Assembly (NCBI RefSeq): GCF_009688965.1
Contig: NZ_AP021875.1
Location: 2,108,001 to 2,172,000, forward strand
Source of the DNA: Desulfosarcina widdelii
GTDB lineage: Bacteria; Desulfobacterota; Desulfobacteria; Desulfobacterales; Desulfosarcinaceae
DNA: 64,000 nucleotides
Reading direction: 5' to 3'
Positions 41,985-53,449 of this stretch are shown piece after piece. Every line of letters begins with the position of its first letter. The stretch's first letter is position 1. A program made the translations under genes and the position numbers. The notes under the pieces are model-generated. The model was not told the origin of the DNA. It worked only from the letters and a program-made list of their open reading frames with translations, and ran no database searches.

Positions 41985-43298
41985 TCAGTGGCCGTTTTGA
42001 TCTTCTATCCTCACCACCATCGGCTCGCCCGCAACTACATCCAAAGCGCTGATTTCGGAAAGCGCTCGCCTGACGTCCTTTTCCCGGGCGTGATGGGTGA
42101 GCATAACCACCGGAACCGAACCGTTGGTTTTGCGCCCCTTCTGGTGGACATATTTGAGGCTGATGGCGTATTTTCCTAAAATTCCGGCAATGGCGGCCAG
42201 GACACCGGGCCGATCCATGGCATCGAAGCGGAAATAGTAGTTGGTGACGATGTCGTCCATGGGCCTCACGGGGATGGCGCGGACCTTGTCGGTCTGGAAT
42301 CCCAGCACCGGTACCCGGCCGGCGCCGTTGGAGGCCAGGTTCCTGGCGATATCGGCGATGTCCGACACCACCGCACTGGCCGTAGGCATCATCCCCGCCC
42401 CGTGGCCGTAGAGCAGGATGTCTCCCACCGCATCGCCGGACACGCTGATGGCGTTGAGCGTTCCGTTGACGTTGGAGAGCATGTTGTCGAAGGGGATCAT
42501 GGTGGGATGCACGCGGGCCTCCACTGCCTGGCCGTCGAACTTAGTGATGGCCAGCAGTTTGATGCGGTAGCCGAATTGGGCGGCAAACTCGATGTCCATG
42601 GGCGTGATCCGCGAGATCCCTTCGATGTAGACATCGTCGAAATTGATCTGCATGCCGAAAGCCAGGGCCGCCAGGATGGCCAGCTTGTGGGCCGCGTCAA
42701 ATCCTTCCACATCCAGGGTGGGATCGGCCTCGGCATAGCCCTTGGCCTGGGCCTCGGCCAGAGCCTTTTCGAACACCACGCCTTCGTCGGTAATCTTGGA
42801 GAGGATATAGTTGCAGGTGCCGTTGAGAATTCCGGTCATGGCGCTGATGCGGTTTCCCACCAGCGATTCGCGCACCGTTTTGATGATGGGCATACAGCCG
42901 CCCACACTGGCCTCGTAGGCCAGATCCACGCCCTTTTCGGTGGCGGCCGAGATGATGGCATTGCCGTGCTTGGCCAGCAGGGCCTTGTTGGCCGTGACCA
43001 CGTGCTTGCCTGCGGCGATGGCGTCGAGCATCATCTGCTTGGCGATTCCCTCGCCGCCGATGGTTTCCACCACGATGTCCACCTCCGGGTCGGCGATGGC
43101 CTTGGCCGCATCGGGGATCATCACGCCAGGGGCAAAAGCGATGCCCCGGTCGGTTTCAGTGTCGATGTCCGCAACATATTTCAGGTTGAGGTCACAGCCG
43201 ACGCGGTCTTTGAGGATGTCCGCGTTTTCCAGCAGCAGGCGGGCCACTCCTGTTCCCACCGTGCCGCATCCTAAGATGGCGATGTTGATCGGTTTCAT
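41985..43298 (-). CDS. hom: Homoserine dehydrogenase
   Basis: 437 residues from ATG 43298 (M-K-P-I-N-I-A-I-L-G-C-G-T-V-G-T-G-V; upstream starts add a tail without similarity). The N-terminal Rossmann domain binds NAD(P); the catalytic region holds T-A-N-K-A-L-L-A, G-G-C-M-P-I-I-K-T, G-I-L-N-G-T-C-N-Y-I-L and A-D-P-T-L-D-V-E-G-F-D. A C-terminal ACT domain (~residues 350-430) suggests threonine feedback. It reduces aspartate semialdehyde to homoserine. First gene of a leftward operon with thrH. Confidence 0.96.
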   Translation of the reverse strand: MKPINIAILGCGTVGTGVARLLLENADILKDRVGCDLNLKYVADIDTETDRGIAFAPGVMIPDAAKAIADPEVDIVVETIGGEGIAKQMMLDAIAAGKHVVTANKALLAKHGNAIISAATEKGVDLAYEASVGGCMPIIKTVRESLVGNRISAMTGILNGTCNYILSKITDEGVVFEKALAEAQAKGYAEADPTLDVEGFDAAHKLAILAALAFGMQINFDDVYIEGISRITPMDIEFAAQFGYRIKLLAITKFDGQAVEARVHPTMIPFDNMLSNVNGTLNAISVSGDAVGDILLYGHGAGMMPTASAVVSDIADIARNLASNGAGRVPVLGFQTDKVRAIPVRPMDDIVTNYYFRFDAMDRPGVLAAIAGILGKYAISLKYVHQKGRKTNGSVPVVMLTHHAREKDVRRALSEISALDVVAGEPMVVRIEDQNGH

Positions 43299-43402
43299 TG
43301 GTTCTGCTTTCCCGCTGGTTTTTTCAATCAATAACAGGTCAATCGAAAAGGCAATTTCTTATGAGGGGGTCCCATAAGTCAATAGAAATCTGTGAACGCT
43401 GA

Positions 43403-44764
43403 TCACCTCACCATGCGCCGCGCCAGATGCCAGGCCATGGCGGCCACCACCAGCACCCCGAGCAGCAGGATCGACCACAACACGATGCGGCGGGTCGGCA
43501 CCGGTTTGGGCTCCGGCGAAAGGCGCCGGGGGCCGCCCAGAATAATTTTTGCTTTCTCCGGCGTTACCCAGCGTTCGATCCCCTGTTCGTGCCGCCGGCC
43601 GATGCCCTCGAACAGGGCGGCCACATTGACTTTCAGGGGCACGGCCCGGGCGCTGCCGAAGGCGATGGTAAACGGCCCGTTGCCCCTGGCGATAAAAAAG
43701 AGGTCGTGGGGACGGTAGGAGATTTCCAGGCGGGGGATGCTCCTGCCGATGGTGCTTTCCGGATCATCGACGGTCAACCGCCAATTCCGGTCCATGGTCA
43801 TGGAAACGGACAGTGGATCGCTGACCAGGGACGTCCCATCCAGGTCGATCCGATAGAACAGGCCCCGGGTGCGCCTTTTCCAGTTGCCGTTGGCATCACC
43901 GCGCGATTCCAGCAGGGCCTCGGCCATGCTGTTGGCCTGGTCGAAAATCAGGTTCACCCGGTCCACCGGAAAAGCGCCGGCGGTCCGATATTCGAAAACA
44001 CCCGGCGAATCGGGCAGCGGCCTTCCCTCGACCTTGCGCACGGCCCGAATGGCCTTACTGCCCTCCTGATGAATCCGTCCCAGGATGCGAACCGGGCGAA
44101 TGGCCGGCCCCGAATCGAGTTGACGCAGGCGCAGGTATCGTTTGGCGGTGCGATCCAATTCAATGACATTGCGCAGCAGGCGATGACCGCCGTATCGGAT
44201 ATCGGCAACGGTCGCACGGGGCTGCACCGGGGTCCATGCGGCCAGATCGTCGCTGGCATCGATCCCGACGGTCGACATCCAGTTCTTGTCCAGTTGCGGC
44301 CATTCCAGCTGTAGCCGGGCCAGGCTGCGCCGCAGGGGGCTCAGGTCGATGAGATAGGTCCGCACGGCTTGTGACGGTGAAGGGGTTAACTGGGGATCGA
44401 TTTGGACAATGGCCCCGTCCGGTCCGGTACGCACGTGAACCCGATAACCGCCGGCCTCGGAAGCCGGGGGGTCGGAAACGGGGAAAAACGCCAGCGAACG
44501 CCAGGGCGGCTCGGCATCCCGGGTCCGGGCGTAGCGGATCATGTGGGGCACCGGCTCGCCGGCGGCATTGAAGACGCGTAGATCACCAAGATCCTTGCGA
44601 AAAGCGTCCCGATACACCTGCCCGGGCAGGTCCATGGCGGCGATGGCCGTTCCCTCCGGCAATTGGACCCGGACGCCGTAGGCAAAATCGTTCATTTGCA
44701 TCTTTGCCGAAACGGCGCACGGCACCAGAACCACCGCCAGCAACACCCACAGCCATCTTTTCAT
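43403..44764 (-). CDS. DUF3999 family envelope protein
   Basis: 453 residues: a signal peptide (1-20), a long extracytoplasmic beta-rich region beginning with D-F-A-Y-G-V-R-V-Q-L-P, and one C-terminal membrane helix (~residues 425-447) before a basic tail. Matches the DUF3999 layout. Its start overlaps the stop of the DUF2339 gene (ATGA), and such pairs recur in proteobacteria, so the two probably form an envelope complex. Biochemical role unknown. Confidence 0.8.
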   Translation of the reverse strand: MKRWLWVLLAVVLVPCAVSAKMQMNDFAYGVRVQLPEGTAIAAMDLPGQVYRDAFRKDLGDLRVFNAAGEPVPHMIRYARTRDAEPPWRSLAFFPVSDPPASEAGGYRVHVRTGPDGAIVQIDPQLTPSPSQAVRTYLIDLSPLRRSLARLQLEWPQLDKNWMSTVGIDASDDLAAWTPVQPRATVADIRYGGHRLLRNVIELDRTAKRYLRLRQLDSGPAIRPVRILGRIHQEGSKAIRAVRKVEGRPLPDSPGVFEYRTAGAFPVDRVNLIFDQANSMAEALLESRGDANGNWKRRTRGLFYRIDLDGTSLVSDPLSVSMTMDRNWRLTVDDPESTIGRSIPRLEISYRPHDLFFIARGNGPFTIAFGSARAVPLKVNVAALFEGIGRRHEQGIERWVTPEKAKIILGGPRRLSPEPKPVPTRRIVLWSILLLGVLVVAAMAWHLARRMVR

Positions 44765-47523
44765 GATTCTTCTCCTTTCGATTGCAGCGGAGGCAAGGGG
44801 GTAAAATATCCCACCACCAGCATCAGGCCGCCAACCGCCAGAAAGGATACGATCCGGGAGACGGTTCCCGATCCCGACAGGTCCACAACGAACAACTTGA
44901 CCACCACCACGGCCAGCAGGCCGGCGCCGGCAAACCAGAGTGCACGCTGCTTAAAGCGGTTGGCCGTGACCATGCATCCCAGCGACAGCAATCCCCAAAG
45001 TACGGAAATGGCCGCGTGGAACAGGTCGGAATGAAACAGGGCGTGGCCTTGATAGGCAATTTCGCCAAAGTGGTGAACACAGCGAGCCACGGAAGCGGTG
45101 AGCCAGAGAAAGCCGCCCGTCGCCACAGCGCCCCATAAGACGGTTGCCGGCAGTTCGGCCGCCGGCGCTGTTGGTTCTTTTGCCGTTCTCAGCACCCAGA
45201 AGCAAGCCACCAGCAGGGCGATGACCTGCACGATGTCCAATGGATTGAGCAACGGCAGGTAGGGCAGCGGCCGGGGATCGCCGTTTTGGACCGTAGCGGC
45301 CACAGTCCAGGCAAGCAGCCAGACGACCAGCAAAAACGGCAGCCATCCGTGGTAGGCCGCCGCCCACTGGCCGAAGGGCCAGGCAGTACGCCCGCGCAGC
45401 CGCATCAGGGCGACAGCGGCAAGGGAGGGAACGGCCCCCCAGGCCAGAAAAGACCAGACAGGCGCACCTGCGGCCAGCCGGTCCAGCAGCCAGCCCGCCT
45501 CCCAGGAAACCAAAGCCAGCGCCAGCAAAACGCCAGCCACATGCCAGACCTGCGCGATCTTGTCCTTCCAGCCCACTTCCATGCATCGCAGCAGAAAGAG
45601 GTGAATGGCAAACAAGACCGGCCATACAATCAGCCACCAATCCTGGAAAGGATGCCTGAAATTGTGGCGGTGGGTCAAGGCCGCGGCAAACGCCCCCATG
45701 ATCGGCAGAAGGCCCAAAGCGGGCCAGCGCAGCATTTTCCAATCGATGCGGCGGTACAAAAAGCCCATAGCCAGGGCGCTGACACCGAAAAATGCCAGAG
45801 CGGCGCTCAATTCGTGGCGACGGCTCAACCGGCGATCGATCTCGTGCAGTCCCGTACCGAACCACCAGAGCAGGCCCCAGGTCAACATCAGGGCGGCAAT
45901 GGGTCTTTCGATGCGGTGCAGCCGATCCTGCCAGCGTTCCAGAATCCAGGCGCTGAACAGCCCCGAGAGGCCTATCAATATGCCGCCCAGCAGGCGGCTG
46001 TCGATCACGGCGGCATTCCCGCCGCCGCTGCCGGTACCCATGAAAAAAAGGACGCCAGACCCGATTTGAAGCAAAAATCCGAATCCCCGGGCAGTCCAAC
46101 GTCGCTGGCGCACCCCGATCCAGACCAGGCCGGCCCCTTCCAGGCTCCAGGCCACTGCCGTCCAGCTTCCGGACAGGGCCAAGGGGATGGCCAAGCTGCC
46201 GAAAATCACCCCCAGGGCCAAAAACGCCTCCACCAGCGGGCCTATCTCCGCATGGCGCCGCCGCCACAGGGCCGTTGCCAGGCCGGTATAGACCAGGCCC
46301 ATGGCCACGGCGCTCAGGGCCAGGCCGAACTCCATATTTTTGACCATCCCCACCTGCAGGCTGAACACCACCAGGGGCATGCCGAAAACCAGGGTGCCGT
46401 CCACATACCCCTTCAGTCGGGGCGGCTGCCGCAGGGCGAACAGCACGGCCATGAACAGGTAAAAAAGGAAAAACAAAACCAGAAACGGTTCGGTGGTGGC
46501 AAAATGGCGGGGGCGGTAGTACTCCAGCCCCCAGGCGGAGCCGATGCCGAAGGTGAAGACGAACCCCAACAGGTTGAGCCAGCGCCAGGCCCTGAACCAG
46601 GCGATGCCGCAGATGCCGGCATTGAGCACGGCATAATAGGCGAAGAGCATGACGTGGCTGCCCGTTCCCGTGGAAAGCAGCACCGGGGCCATGAAGCCGC
46701 CGGCGGCGCCCAGCACGGCCATGGAAGCGGCATTTTGCAGCACCGCCAGCATGCCGGAAAAGACCACCAGCCCCACCATGACGCCGAAGGTAAGTGTCAG
46801 GGGCACCATGTGAAACAGCCGGGCGGCGGCGAACAGGGTCAGATACATTACGCCGATGCCGCCGCCCTGAAGGGCCACGGCATAGCCGAATCGCGAACCG
46901 CGCAGCCGCCAGCCCAGGATCAGCAGGCCGATTCCGGCAACAAACGCGGCCGCCAGGCGGATCTCCAGCGGCACCATGTCGCGGGCCGCGGCATATTTCA
47001 CCAGGAAGGCGAAACCGAAAAGCAGCACCACCACACCGACCCGCACCATGAGATTGCCGCCGAAAAGAAAGCCCCGGATGGAATCGCCAAGGCCGGGCGA
47101 CGGCGGTTCCGGCGACTCGACAATCGGCGGTTTTTTGGGAGGTTGGATGTCGTCCGGAGGCGCATCGGCCAGCTCGATTTCCAGGGAGGGTATATCGTCG
47201 GCTGCCAATGATTCTTGCTTCGCGTCCAGGGGCAGCTTGACAAAGGGAGCCGTTGCGGGTGTCTCAGGCTTTGCGGGTGCGTTGGGTGCGTCAGCCGCGC
47301 GGGCCTCAGGGGCCGACTGCGCAATACCGGCATCCGACGTTTGCTCCGACCGCTGCATCTCCACAGCCTTCAGGCGCTTTTCCAGGGCCAGCATCCGGTT
47401 GCGCTGATTGATGGCCGCAGCCGCCAGCAGGCCGATGGTGCCCCCCAGCAGAAAATCGCCCCGCCCATATAGATAGAAGCTCCCGGCGACGGCCCCGATC
47501 AATCCTAGAACGATATAGATCAT
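44761..47523 (-). CDS. DUF2339 polytopic membrane protein
   Basis: 920 residues from ATG 47523, which follows AAGAAGGGA; a longer start at 47610 gives an implausible hydrophilic tail. A first membrane pair (~1-45), a short coiled coil (L-E-K-R-L-K-A-V-E-M-Q), a Pro/Ala-rich linker, then some 20 or more hydrophobic segments to the end. This is the DUF2339 plan. No enzymatic motif known. It is translationally coupled to DUF3999 downstream. Confidence 0.85.
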   Translation of the reverse strand: MIYIVLGLIGAVAGSFYLYGRGDFLLGGTIGLLAAAAINQRNRMLALEKRLKAVEMQRSEQTSDAGIAQSAPEARAADAPNAPAKPETPATAPFVKLPLDAKQESLAADDIPSLEIELADAPPDDIQPPKKPPIVESPEPPSPGLGDSIRGFLFGGNLMVRVGVVVLLFGFAFLVKYAAARDMVPLEIRLAAAFVAGIGLLILGWRLRGSRFGYAVALQGGGIGVMYLTLFAAARLFHMVPLTLTFGVMVGLVVFSGMLAVLQNAASMAVLGAAGGFMAPVLLSTGTGSHVMLFAYYAVLNAGICGIAWFRAWRWLNLLGFVFTFGIGSAWGLEYYRPRHFATTEPFLVLFFLFYLFMAVLFALRQPPRLKGYVDGTLVFGMPLVVFSLQVGMVKNMEFGLALSAVAMGLVYTGLATALWRRRHAEIGPLVEAFLALGVIFGSLAIPLALSGSWTAVAWSLEGAGLVWIGVRQRRWTARGFGFLLQIGSGVLFFMGTGSGGGNAAVIDSRLLGGILIGLSGLFSAWILERWQDRLHRIERPIAALMLTWGLLWWFGTGLHEIDRRLSRRHELSAALAFFGVSALAMGFLYRRIDWKMLRWPALGLLPIMGAFAAALTHRHNFRHPFQDWWLIVWPVLFAIHLFLLRCMEVGWKDKIAQVWHVAGVLLALALVSWEAGWLLDRLAAGAPVWSFLAWGAVPSLAAVALMRLRGRTAWPFGQWAAAYHGWLPFLLVVWLLAWTVAATVQNGDPRPLPYLPLLNPLDIVQVIALLVACFWVLRTAKEPTAPAAELPATVLWGAVATGGFLWLTASVARCVHHFGEIAYQGHALFHSDLFHAAISVLWGLLSLGCMVTANRFKQRALWFAGAGLLAVVVVKLFVVDLSGSGTVSRIVSFLAVGGLMLVVGYFTPLPPLQSKGEES

Positions 47524-47752
47524 TTCCCATCCCTTCTTATTAAAGTCGATGCATCCCATCGATCTGCCGGCCGGCCAACAAAAGACCGCGGCCGCAACAG
47601 CCGGCTGCATTCGGCATCATACGCGAGCCGCCGGTCAAGTCAACGTCAGCAGCCTCGGAAAACCGATAGGCCGTTTGCCTTCGGGTCCGGACTGCATTAT
47701 TTTCTTTATCGACCGCTCCCGTGAATGTTTAAATCGGCAAAAAGGAGGCCGG

Positions 47753-49492
47753 ATGCCCGCCCAACCCCTGGCACAACACTGCGCCGCAACGATCCTGGAG
47801 AACTTTTGCGACCACCAGGAACGTTTCCGACAAATCACTCAGCGGGCTTCCGACCTGTTTAACAGCCGCCAATGGGCGCAGATCCGATCGGACACTACCG
47901 AGCGGCTGAACCTTTACGCGGCCAGCGTCCAGCGGGTCGAAGGCGACATCCGCCGTATCCTGAACATGCGGGTCGCGGAAACCAGCCTGTGGGCCGAAGC
48001 CAGGATCGACTATGCCGCGCGAATTGCCGGCCGTGAAGACCGGGAACTGGCCCAGACCTTTTTCAATTCGGTCACTCGCCGCATCCTGGGCACCATCGGC
48101 GTGAACCGCCGGATCGAATTCGTGCAGAACGACTGCGCCGATTCGCCTCAGCTTTCCGCCGACCCTGTTCACCAGGCCTATGCCCTTGCCGACGGGATCG
48201 CACCGGCAATCGATCGGCTCCTGAAGGATTTCGCAGAACTTGCCTGGAACCGGACAGGCCTGAAACAGTCCTTTCCACAAGTTGCAGCGCGCATCGAAGC
48301 TCGCCTTCAGAATACGCAGATCCACATCCCGACGGCCAATATCGAAATACTCCGCCCGGTTTTCTACCGGGGACAGGGCGCTTATCTTATCGGCCGCATT
48401 CTGGCCGAAGGGCAGGTTCTCCCGCTGGTCATGGCACTTTTGCATCCACCTGGCGGTGTGGTCGTCGATGCCGTGCTGATGGACGCCGACGCGGCCAGCG
48501 TGGTTTTCTCCTACACCCGCTCGGCCTTTAAAGTCGATGTGAAGCGTCCCGGCCAGTTGGTGGCGTTTTTGCGGTCCATCCTGCCCGCCAAGCCCGAAGC
48601 CGAATTCTACTCGGCCATGGGATTCTTCAAACACAGCAAAACCCTGATCTATCGTGAAGTTATCCGGCATACGGCCCAGTGCACCGAGGAACTGTTTTCC
48701 ATCGCGCCTGGCAAACCGGGCATGGTCATGGCGGTTTTCGACATGGCCGGTTTCGGAATGGTGGCCAAGGTGATTCGCGACCGTTTCGACAACCCCAAAA
48801 AAACCACCGCCGAAAAAGTGATGCAGCAATACGATTTCGTATTCAGCCATTACCGGGCGGGACGGCTCATCGAAGCCCATGCCTTCGAAGGGCTGGACTT
48901 TGACCGCTGCTGGTTTTCCGAAGATCTGCTGGACCATCTGACCGCCGAAGCGGGACAGACGGTTCACATAAGAGGCCAGCGGGTCATCATCGACCATGCC
49001 TACCTGGAACGCCGGGTTACGCCTCTGGACATTTATCTTCAAGAAGTCAGCACGGATAAGGCAGCGGCAGCGGTTGTCGATTTCGGCAACGCCATCAAGG
49101 ATCTGGCCTTTGCCAATATTTTCGCCGGCGACATGCTGCTGAAAAACTTCGGCGTCACCCGCCATGGGAGGGTGGTCTTCTACGACTACGACGAAATCGT
49201 ACCGCTGACCGACTGCCGGTTCCGCAAAATTCCCAAAGCCCGGTCGTACATGGAAGAGATAGCCGACGAACCCTGGTACACGGTGGATGAAAACGACGTC
49301 TTTCCGGAAGAGTTCTCCCGTTTCTTGGGATTGTCGGCCGAGTACCGGGAGCAGTTTCTGTACAGCCATACCGATCTGTTGGAGCCGGCCTTCTGGATAT
49401 CCGTTCAAAAAGAAATCCGGTCGGGCGCCTTGCGCCACATCCGGCCGTATCCGCCCCGCTACCGGTTGACCCCTTTGCAGAAACCCCTTTAG
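47753..49492 (+). CDS. aceK: Isocitrate dehydrogenase kinase/phosphatase
   Basis: 579 residues from ATG 47753, behind AAAGGAGG; this matches AceK's usual 570-600 (upstream starts to 47549 are spurious). It phosphorylates and dephosphorylates isocitrate dehydrogenase to divert isocitrate into the glyoxylate shunt. Visible: N-terminal helical domain; kinase ATP loop A-P-G-K-P-G-M-V-M-A-V-F; catalytic region D-F-G-N-A-I-K-D-L-A and N-I-F-A-G-D-M-L-L-K-N-F-G; D-Y-D-E-I (metal Asp); F-R-K-I-P. aceB and aceA follow, so the whole regulon sits here. A protein of this kind in a probable sulfate reducer is notable. Confidence 0.95.
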   Translation: MPAQPLAQHCAATILENFCDHQERFRQITQRASDLFNSRQWAQIRSDTTERLNLYAASVQRVEGDIRRILNMRVAETSLWAEARIDYAARIAGREDRELAQTFFNSVTRRILGTIGVNRRIEFVQNDCADSPQLSADPVHQAYALADGIAPAIDRLLKDFAELAWNRTGLKQSFPQVAARIEARLQNTQIHIPTANIEILRPVFYRGQGAYLIGRILAEGQVLPLVMALLHPPGGVVVDAVLMDADAASVVFSYTRSAFKVDVKRPGQLVAFLRSILPAKPEAEFYSAMGFFKHSKTLIYREVIRHTAQCTEELFSIAPGKPGMVMAVFDMAGFGMVAKVIRDRFDNPKKTTAEKVMQQYDFVFSHYRAGRLIEAHAFEGLDFDRCWFSEDLLDHLTAEAGQTVHIRGQRVIIDHAYLERRVTPLDIYLQEVSTDKAAAAVVDFGNAIKDLAFANIFAGDMLLKNFGVTRHGRVVFYDYDEIVPLTDCRFRKIPKARSYMEEIADEPWYTVDENDVFPEEFSRFLGLSAEYREQFLYSHTDLLEPAFWISVQKEIRSGALRHIRPYPPRYRLTPLQKPL

Positions 49493-49800
49493 CCCCGGGT
49501 CGCTTTGGTCCTGAATCGCTCCTGCTTTTGCAACGTTGGGGTTTACATTGCTTCACCGTGCATTATCTTGTTGCCAATCCAGCGCACTCACCCGGACGAA
49601 ATCGGGCGGAAAAACCGGCCGGTTGAACCGATCCCGTCCGGGCGCCGCCAATAAAAACCGGCTGACTAAGTTCTCACCGGCAGCCATTTCTCATTCTTAA
49701 CAGATCCACTTCGACTTTACTCATTTTCAGGTTGTCCGCAACGGATGCCGCTCCACCAACCGTCTCGACAACCTTTCGTCAGCAAAAAGGAGGACTCTAT
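49493..49800. other. Intergenic region aceK-aceB
   Basis: 308 bp, no gene. It contains short GC-rich palindromes around 49612-49625 (ACCGGCCGGT), but no T-run and no promoter I can place. The aceB ribosome site is at its end (AAAAAGGAGG). Confidence 0.5.
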
Positions 49801-51399
49801 ATGAGCGACACCCCGTCCAACAGCGGTCTTGTCATTCACGCACCGGTACCCGATTCCCATGCAGAAATATTGACCCCGAAGGCCCTGGCCTTTATAGAAT
49901 CGCTTTGCCGGCAGTTCGAAGCCCGCCGGCGCGAGCTTCTGGCCCAACGGGAAAAGCGGCAGGCCGAAATCGACGCCGGCCGCATGCCGGACTTTCTGCC
50001 TGAAACCCGATCGATCCGCGAAGGAGACTGGCAGGTGGCCCCGGTGCCCGGGGACCTTGCCGACCGCCGGGTGGAAATTACCGGTCCCGTGGACCGCAAG
50101 ATGGTAATCAATGCCCTCAACTCCGGGGCCAAAACTTACATGGCCGACTTCGAGGACAGCCACAGCCCCACCTGGGCGGCCACCATCGACGGCCAGATCA
50201 ACCTGCGCGACGCCATCGGCCGAACCATCGAATTCACCAGCCCCGAGGGTAAAAAGTATCGCCTCAACGATCAGACCGCCACCCTCATCGTGCGGCCCCG
50301 CGGCTGGCACCTGGTGGAAAAACATGTCACCCTCGACGGGCAGCCGGTTTCGGGCAGCCTGTTCGACTTCGGCCTGTTCTTCTTCCATAACGCCAAAAAT
50401 CTGCTGGCCCGCGGTAGCGGCCCCTACTTTTACCTGCCCAAGATGGAAAGCCACAATGAAGCGCGCCTGTGGAACGACGTTTTCGTTGCCGCGCAAAAGG
50501 CCCTGGACATCCCCACAGGCACCATAAAAGCCACGGTGTTGATCGAAACCATCCTGGCCGCCTTCGAAATGGACGAAATTCTCTACGAACTCAAAGAGCA
50601 CAGCGCCGGGCTCAACTGCGGACGGTGGGACTACATTTTCAGCTTCATCAAACGCTTTAAAAACGTTCCCGACTACCTCTTCCCGGACCGGGCCCAGATC
50701 ACCATGACCCGCCACTGCATGCGGTCCTACTCCCTGTTGGCCATCCGGACCTGCCATCGCCGGGGGGCCCATGCCATCGGCGGCATGGCCGCCCAGATTC
50801 CCATCAAAAACGATCCGGAGAAAAACCGCGAAGCCCTGGACAAGGTCCGGGCGGACAAGACCCGTGAGGCCACCGACGGCCACGACGGCACCTGGGTGGC
50901 CCATCCCGGTCTGGTTGCCATCGCCAAAGAGGAGTTCGACAAGGCCATGCCCACCCCAAACCAGATTGACCGCTTAAGGGACGATGTAGCCGTATCTGCG
51001 GCGGATCTACTCAAACTGCCCGCGGGCAGCATTACAGAAGACGGCATGCGCACCAACATCAGCGTGGGAATCCAGTATATGGCCAATTGGCTTTCGGGGC
51101 TGGGATGCGTGCCCCTGTATCACCTCATGGAGGATGCAGCCACAGCCGAGATCTCACGAGCCCAGCTCTGGCAGTGGGTTCACGCCGAGGCCGCTTTGGA
51201 CGACGGCAGAGCCATCACACCGGATCTGTTTCGCGCCATGCTGGAAGAAGAAATGGAAAAAATCGAGTCGGAGGTGGGGTCCGAGAACTTTCGCAGGGTT
51301 GCATACAGACAGGCCGCCAAGCTTTTCGAGGAGATTATCACCGCCGATACCCTGGCAGAATTTCTGACGCTCAAGGCCTACGACCACCTTGAGGGATAG
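49801..51399 (+). CDS. aceB: Malate synthase A
   Basis: 532 residues from ATG 49801 (ribosome site AAAAAGGAGG); E. coli AceB is 533. It condenses glyoxylate with acetyl-CoA to malate. Landmarks: [10 protein letters not shown] (metal and substrate loop), R-P-R-G-W-H-L, Y-L-P-K-M-E-S (magnesium Glu), N-C-G-R-W-D-Y and the catalytic Asp region near the C-terminus. It is type A, without the extra domain of GlcB. Followed after 52 nt by isocitrate lyase. Confidence 0.97.
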   Translation: MSDTPSNSGLVIHAPVPDSHAEILTPKALAFIESLCRQFEARRRELLAQREKRQAEIDAGRMPDFLPETRSIREGDWQVAPVPGDLADRRVEITGPVDRKMVINALNSGAKTYMADFEDSHSPTWAATIDGQINLRDAIGRTIEFTSPEGKKYRLNDQTATLIVRPRGWHLVEKHVTLDGQPVSGSLFDFGLFFFHNAKNLLARGSGPYFYLPKMESHNEARLWNDVFVAAQKALDIPTGTIKATVLIETILAAFEMDEILYELKEHSAGLNCGRWDYIFSFIKRFKNVPDYLFPDRAQITMTRHCMRSYSLLAIRTCHRRGAHAIGGMAAQIPIKNDPEKNREALDKVRADKTREATDGHDGTWVAHPGLVAIAKEEFDKAMPTPNQIDRLRDDVAVSAADLLKLPAGSITEDGMRTNISVGIQYMANWLSGLGCVPLYHLMEDAATAEISRAQLWQWVHAEAALDDGRAITPDLFRAMLEEEMEKIESEVGSENFRRVAYRQAAKLFEEIITADTLAEFLTLKAYDHLEG

Positions 51400-51451
51400 C
51401 TCTTTTATCGGATTGCAATCCGAGTCAACCACTCATATCGAGGGAGGATAA

Positions 51452-52789
<1,338 letters not shown>

Positions 52790-52826
52790 CGGTTACCTGC
52801 GTTCGAAAGAATACGACAGACAAGAA

Positions 52827-52862
52827 TGGGGGCGCCGGAATTCCGGCGCCCCCATTTTATTA
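52827..52862 (+). terminator. Strong terminator after aceA
   Basis: A 28-bp perfect palindrome (52827-52854, arms TGGGGGCGCCGGAA and its complement) followed by TTTTATTA. It also has short A/T on the left side, so it may work in both directions. Confidence 0.85.
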
Positions 52863-52936
52863 CTTCATCGTGCGTGGATCCAGCAGATCGCGATCCCATC
52901 GGCTTCATCCATCGCCCATTTGCTGACGGAAAAAAC

Positions 52937-53080
52937 CTATGCGACTTTACATCCGCAGGCACACTGGTTGTTTTTCATCTGGCATACGGATTCATGCTCT
53001 TTGCCGCGCATGCACGCATCGTATGCGGATTGACAGTCCATATAACAGCTTTTGATATCTTTTGCAGTCGTTCGGCTCAT
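52937..53080 (-). CDS. Tiny Cys-rich protein (47 aa)
   Basis: M-S-R-T-T-A-K-D-I-K, then eight-residue-spaced cysteines: C12 and C16 (CxxxC), C23, C33, C40, C42, C44 ending C-A-C-G-C-K-V-A. GGGAGGTG lies 5 nt before the ATG at 53080. Cys density (7 of 47) suggests metal or cluster binding or a four-helix mini-protein with CX3C pairs. Too short for the usual ORF cut-offs; no family recognised. Codons and ribosome site make it likely genuine. Confidence 0.65.
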   Translation of the reverse strand: MSRTTAKDIKSCYMDCQSAYDACMRGKEHESVCQMKNNQCACGCKVA

Positions 53081-53217
53081 AGTTCACCTCCCGGTTTTTT
53101 ATTGGGTGATCGTATGGTGTCTTGACGTGGTCTGCCCGTCGCCGGGCATTACGAAGACAACATAATCATCGAGCACCAAAAATAAACGGAACCTTAGGTG
53201 AACCGTGCTTGCCGAAT

Positions 53218-53385
53218 CTAACCGACAAAATAATGGGCCGCGTACAAGGCCATCAAGCCGAAGGAAATCATCACCCGATAAATCGTGGGGTTTTTCTTTC
53301 TGGCCTGCTTGCGGCGGTCTTTCAGTACCAGGGCGATTCGGGCCGGATTCTGATCGTATGGTGTGGCGACTCTGGGTGCAATCAT
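53218..53385 (-). CDS. Small single-span membrane protein (55 aa)
   Basis: From ATG 53385 (AGGAGGAAACC upstream): a soluble basic part with K-D-R-R-K-Q-A-R-K-K, then one C-terminal membrane helix (V-M-I-S-F-G-L-M-A-L-Y-A-A-H-Y-F). This is a tail-anchored layout. Function unknown. A sigma-54 promoter match lies 50 nt upstream, and a sigma-54 activator gene is the next gene on the same strand behind it. It may therefore be a target of that regulator. Confidence 0.6.
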   Translation of the reverse strand: MIAPRVATPYDQNPARIALVLKDRRKQARKKNPTIYRVMISFGLMALYAAHYFVG

Positions 53386-53433
53386 GGTTTCCTCCTGAGA
53401 TAGCAATTGTTTTTCGAATTCTACCTCAGGTTT

Positions 53434-53449
53434 TACAATGACCGTGCCA
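53434..53449 (-). promoter_or_regulatory. Candidate sigma-54 promoter before the 55-aa gene
   Basis: The minus strand reads TGGCACGGTCATTGTA: a full TGGCACG -24 box, N4, then TTGT (consensus TTGC). Spacing is exact. The gene start is about 49 nt downstream of the -12 element. Confidence 0.6.

Noticed and set aside
42402-43274. Plus-strand ORF opposite homoserine dehydrogenase
   Set aside because: Antisense shadow of hom; repetitive H-D/G-V composition is codon-usage artefact.
45286-47211. 641-codon plus-strand ORF opposite the DUF2339 gene
   Set aside because: Gln/Pro/His-rich composition typical of the antisense of a GC-rich coding region, no ribosome site; the minus-strand membrane protein explains the open frame.
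47729-49438. 569-codon minus-strand ORF opposite aceK
   Set aside because: Antisense shadow of a clearly recognisable AceK; no family motifs of its own.
49717-50904. 395-codon minus-strand ORF opposite malate synthase
   Set aside because: Antisense shadow of aceB.
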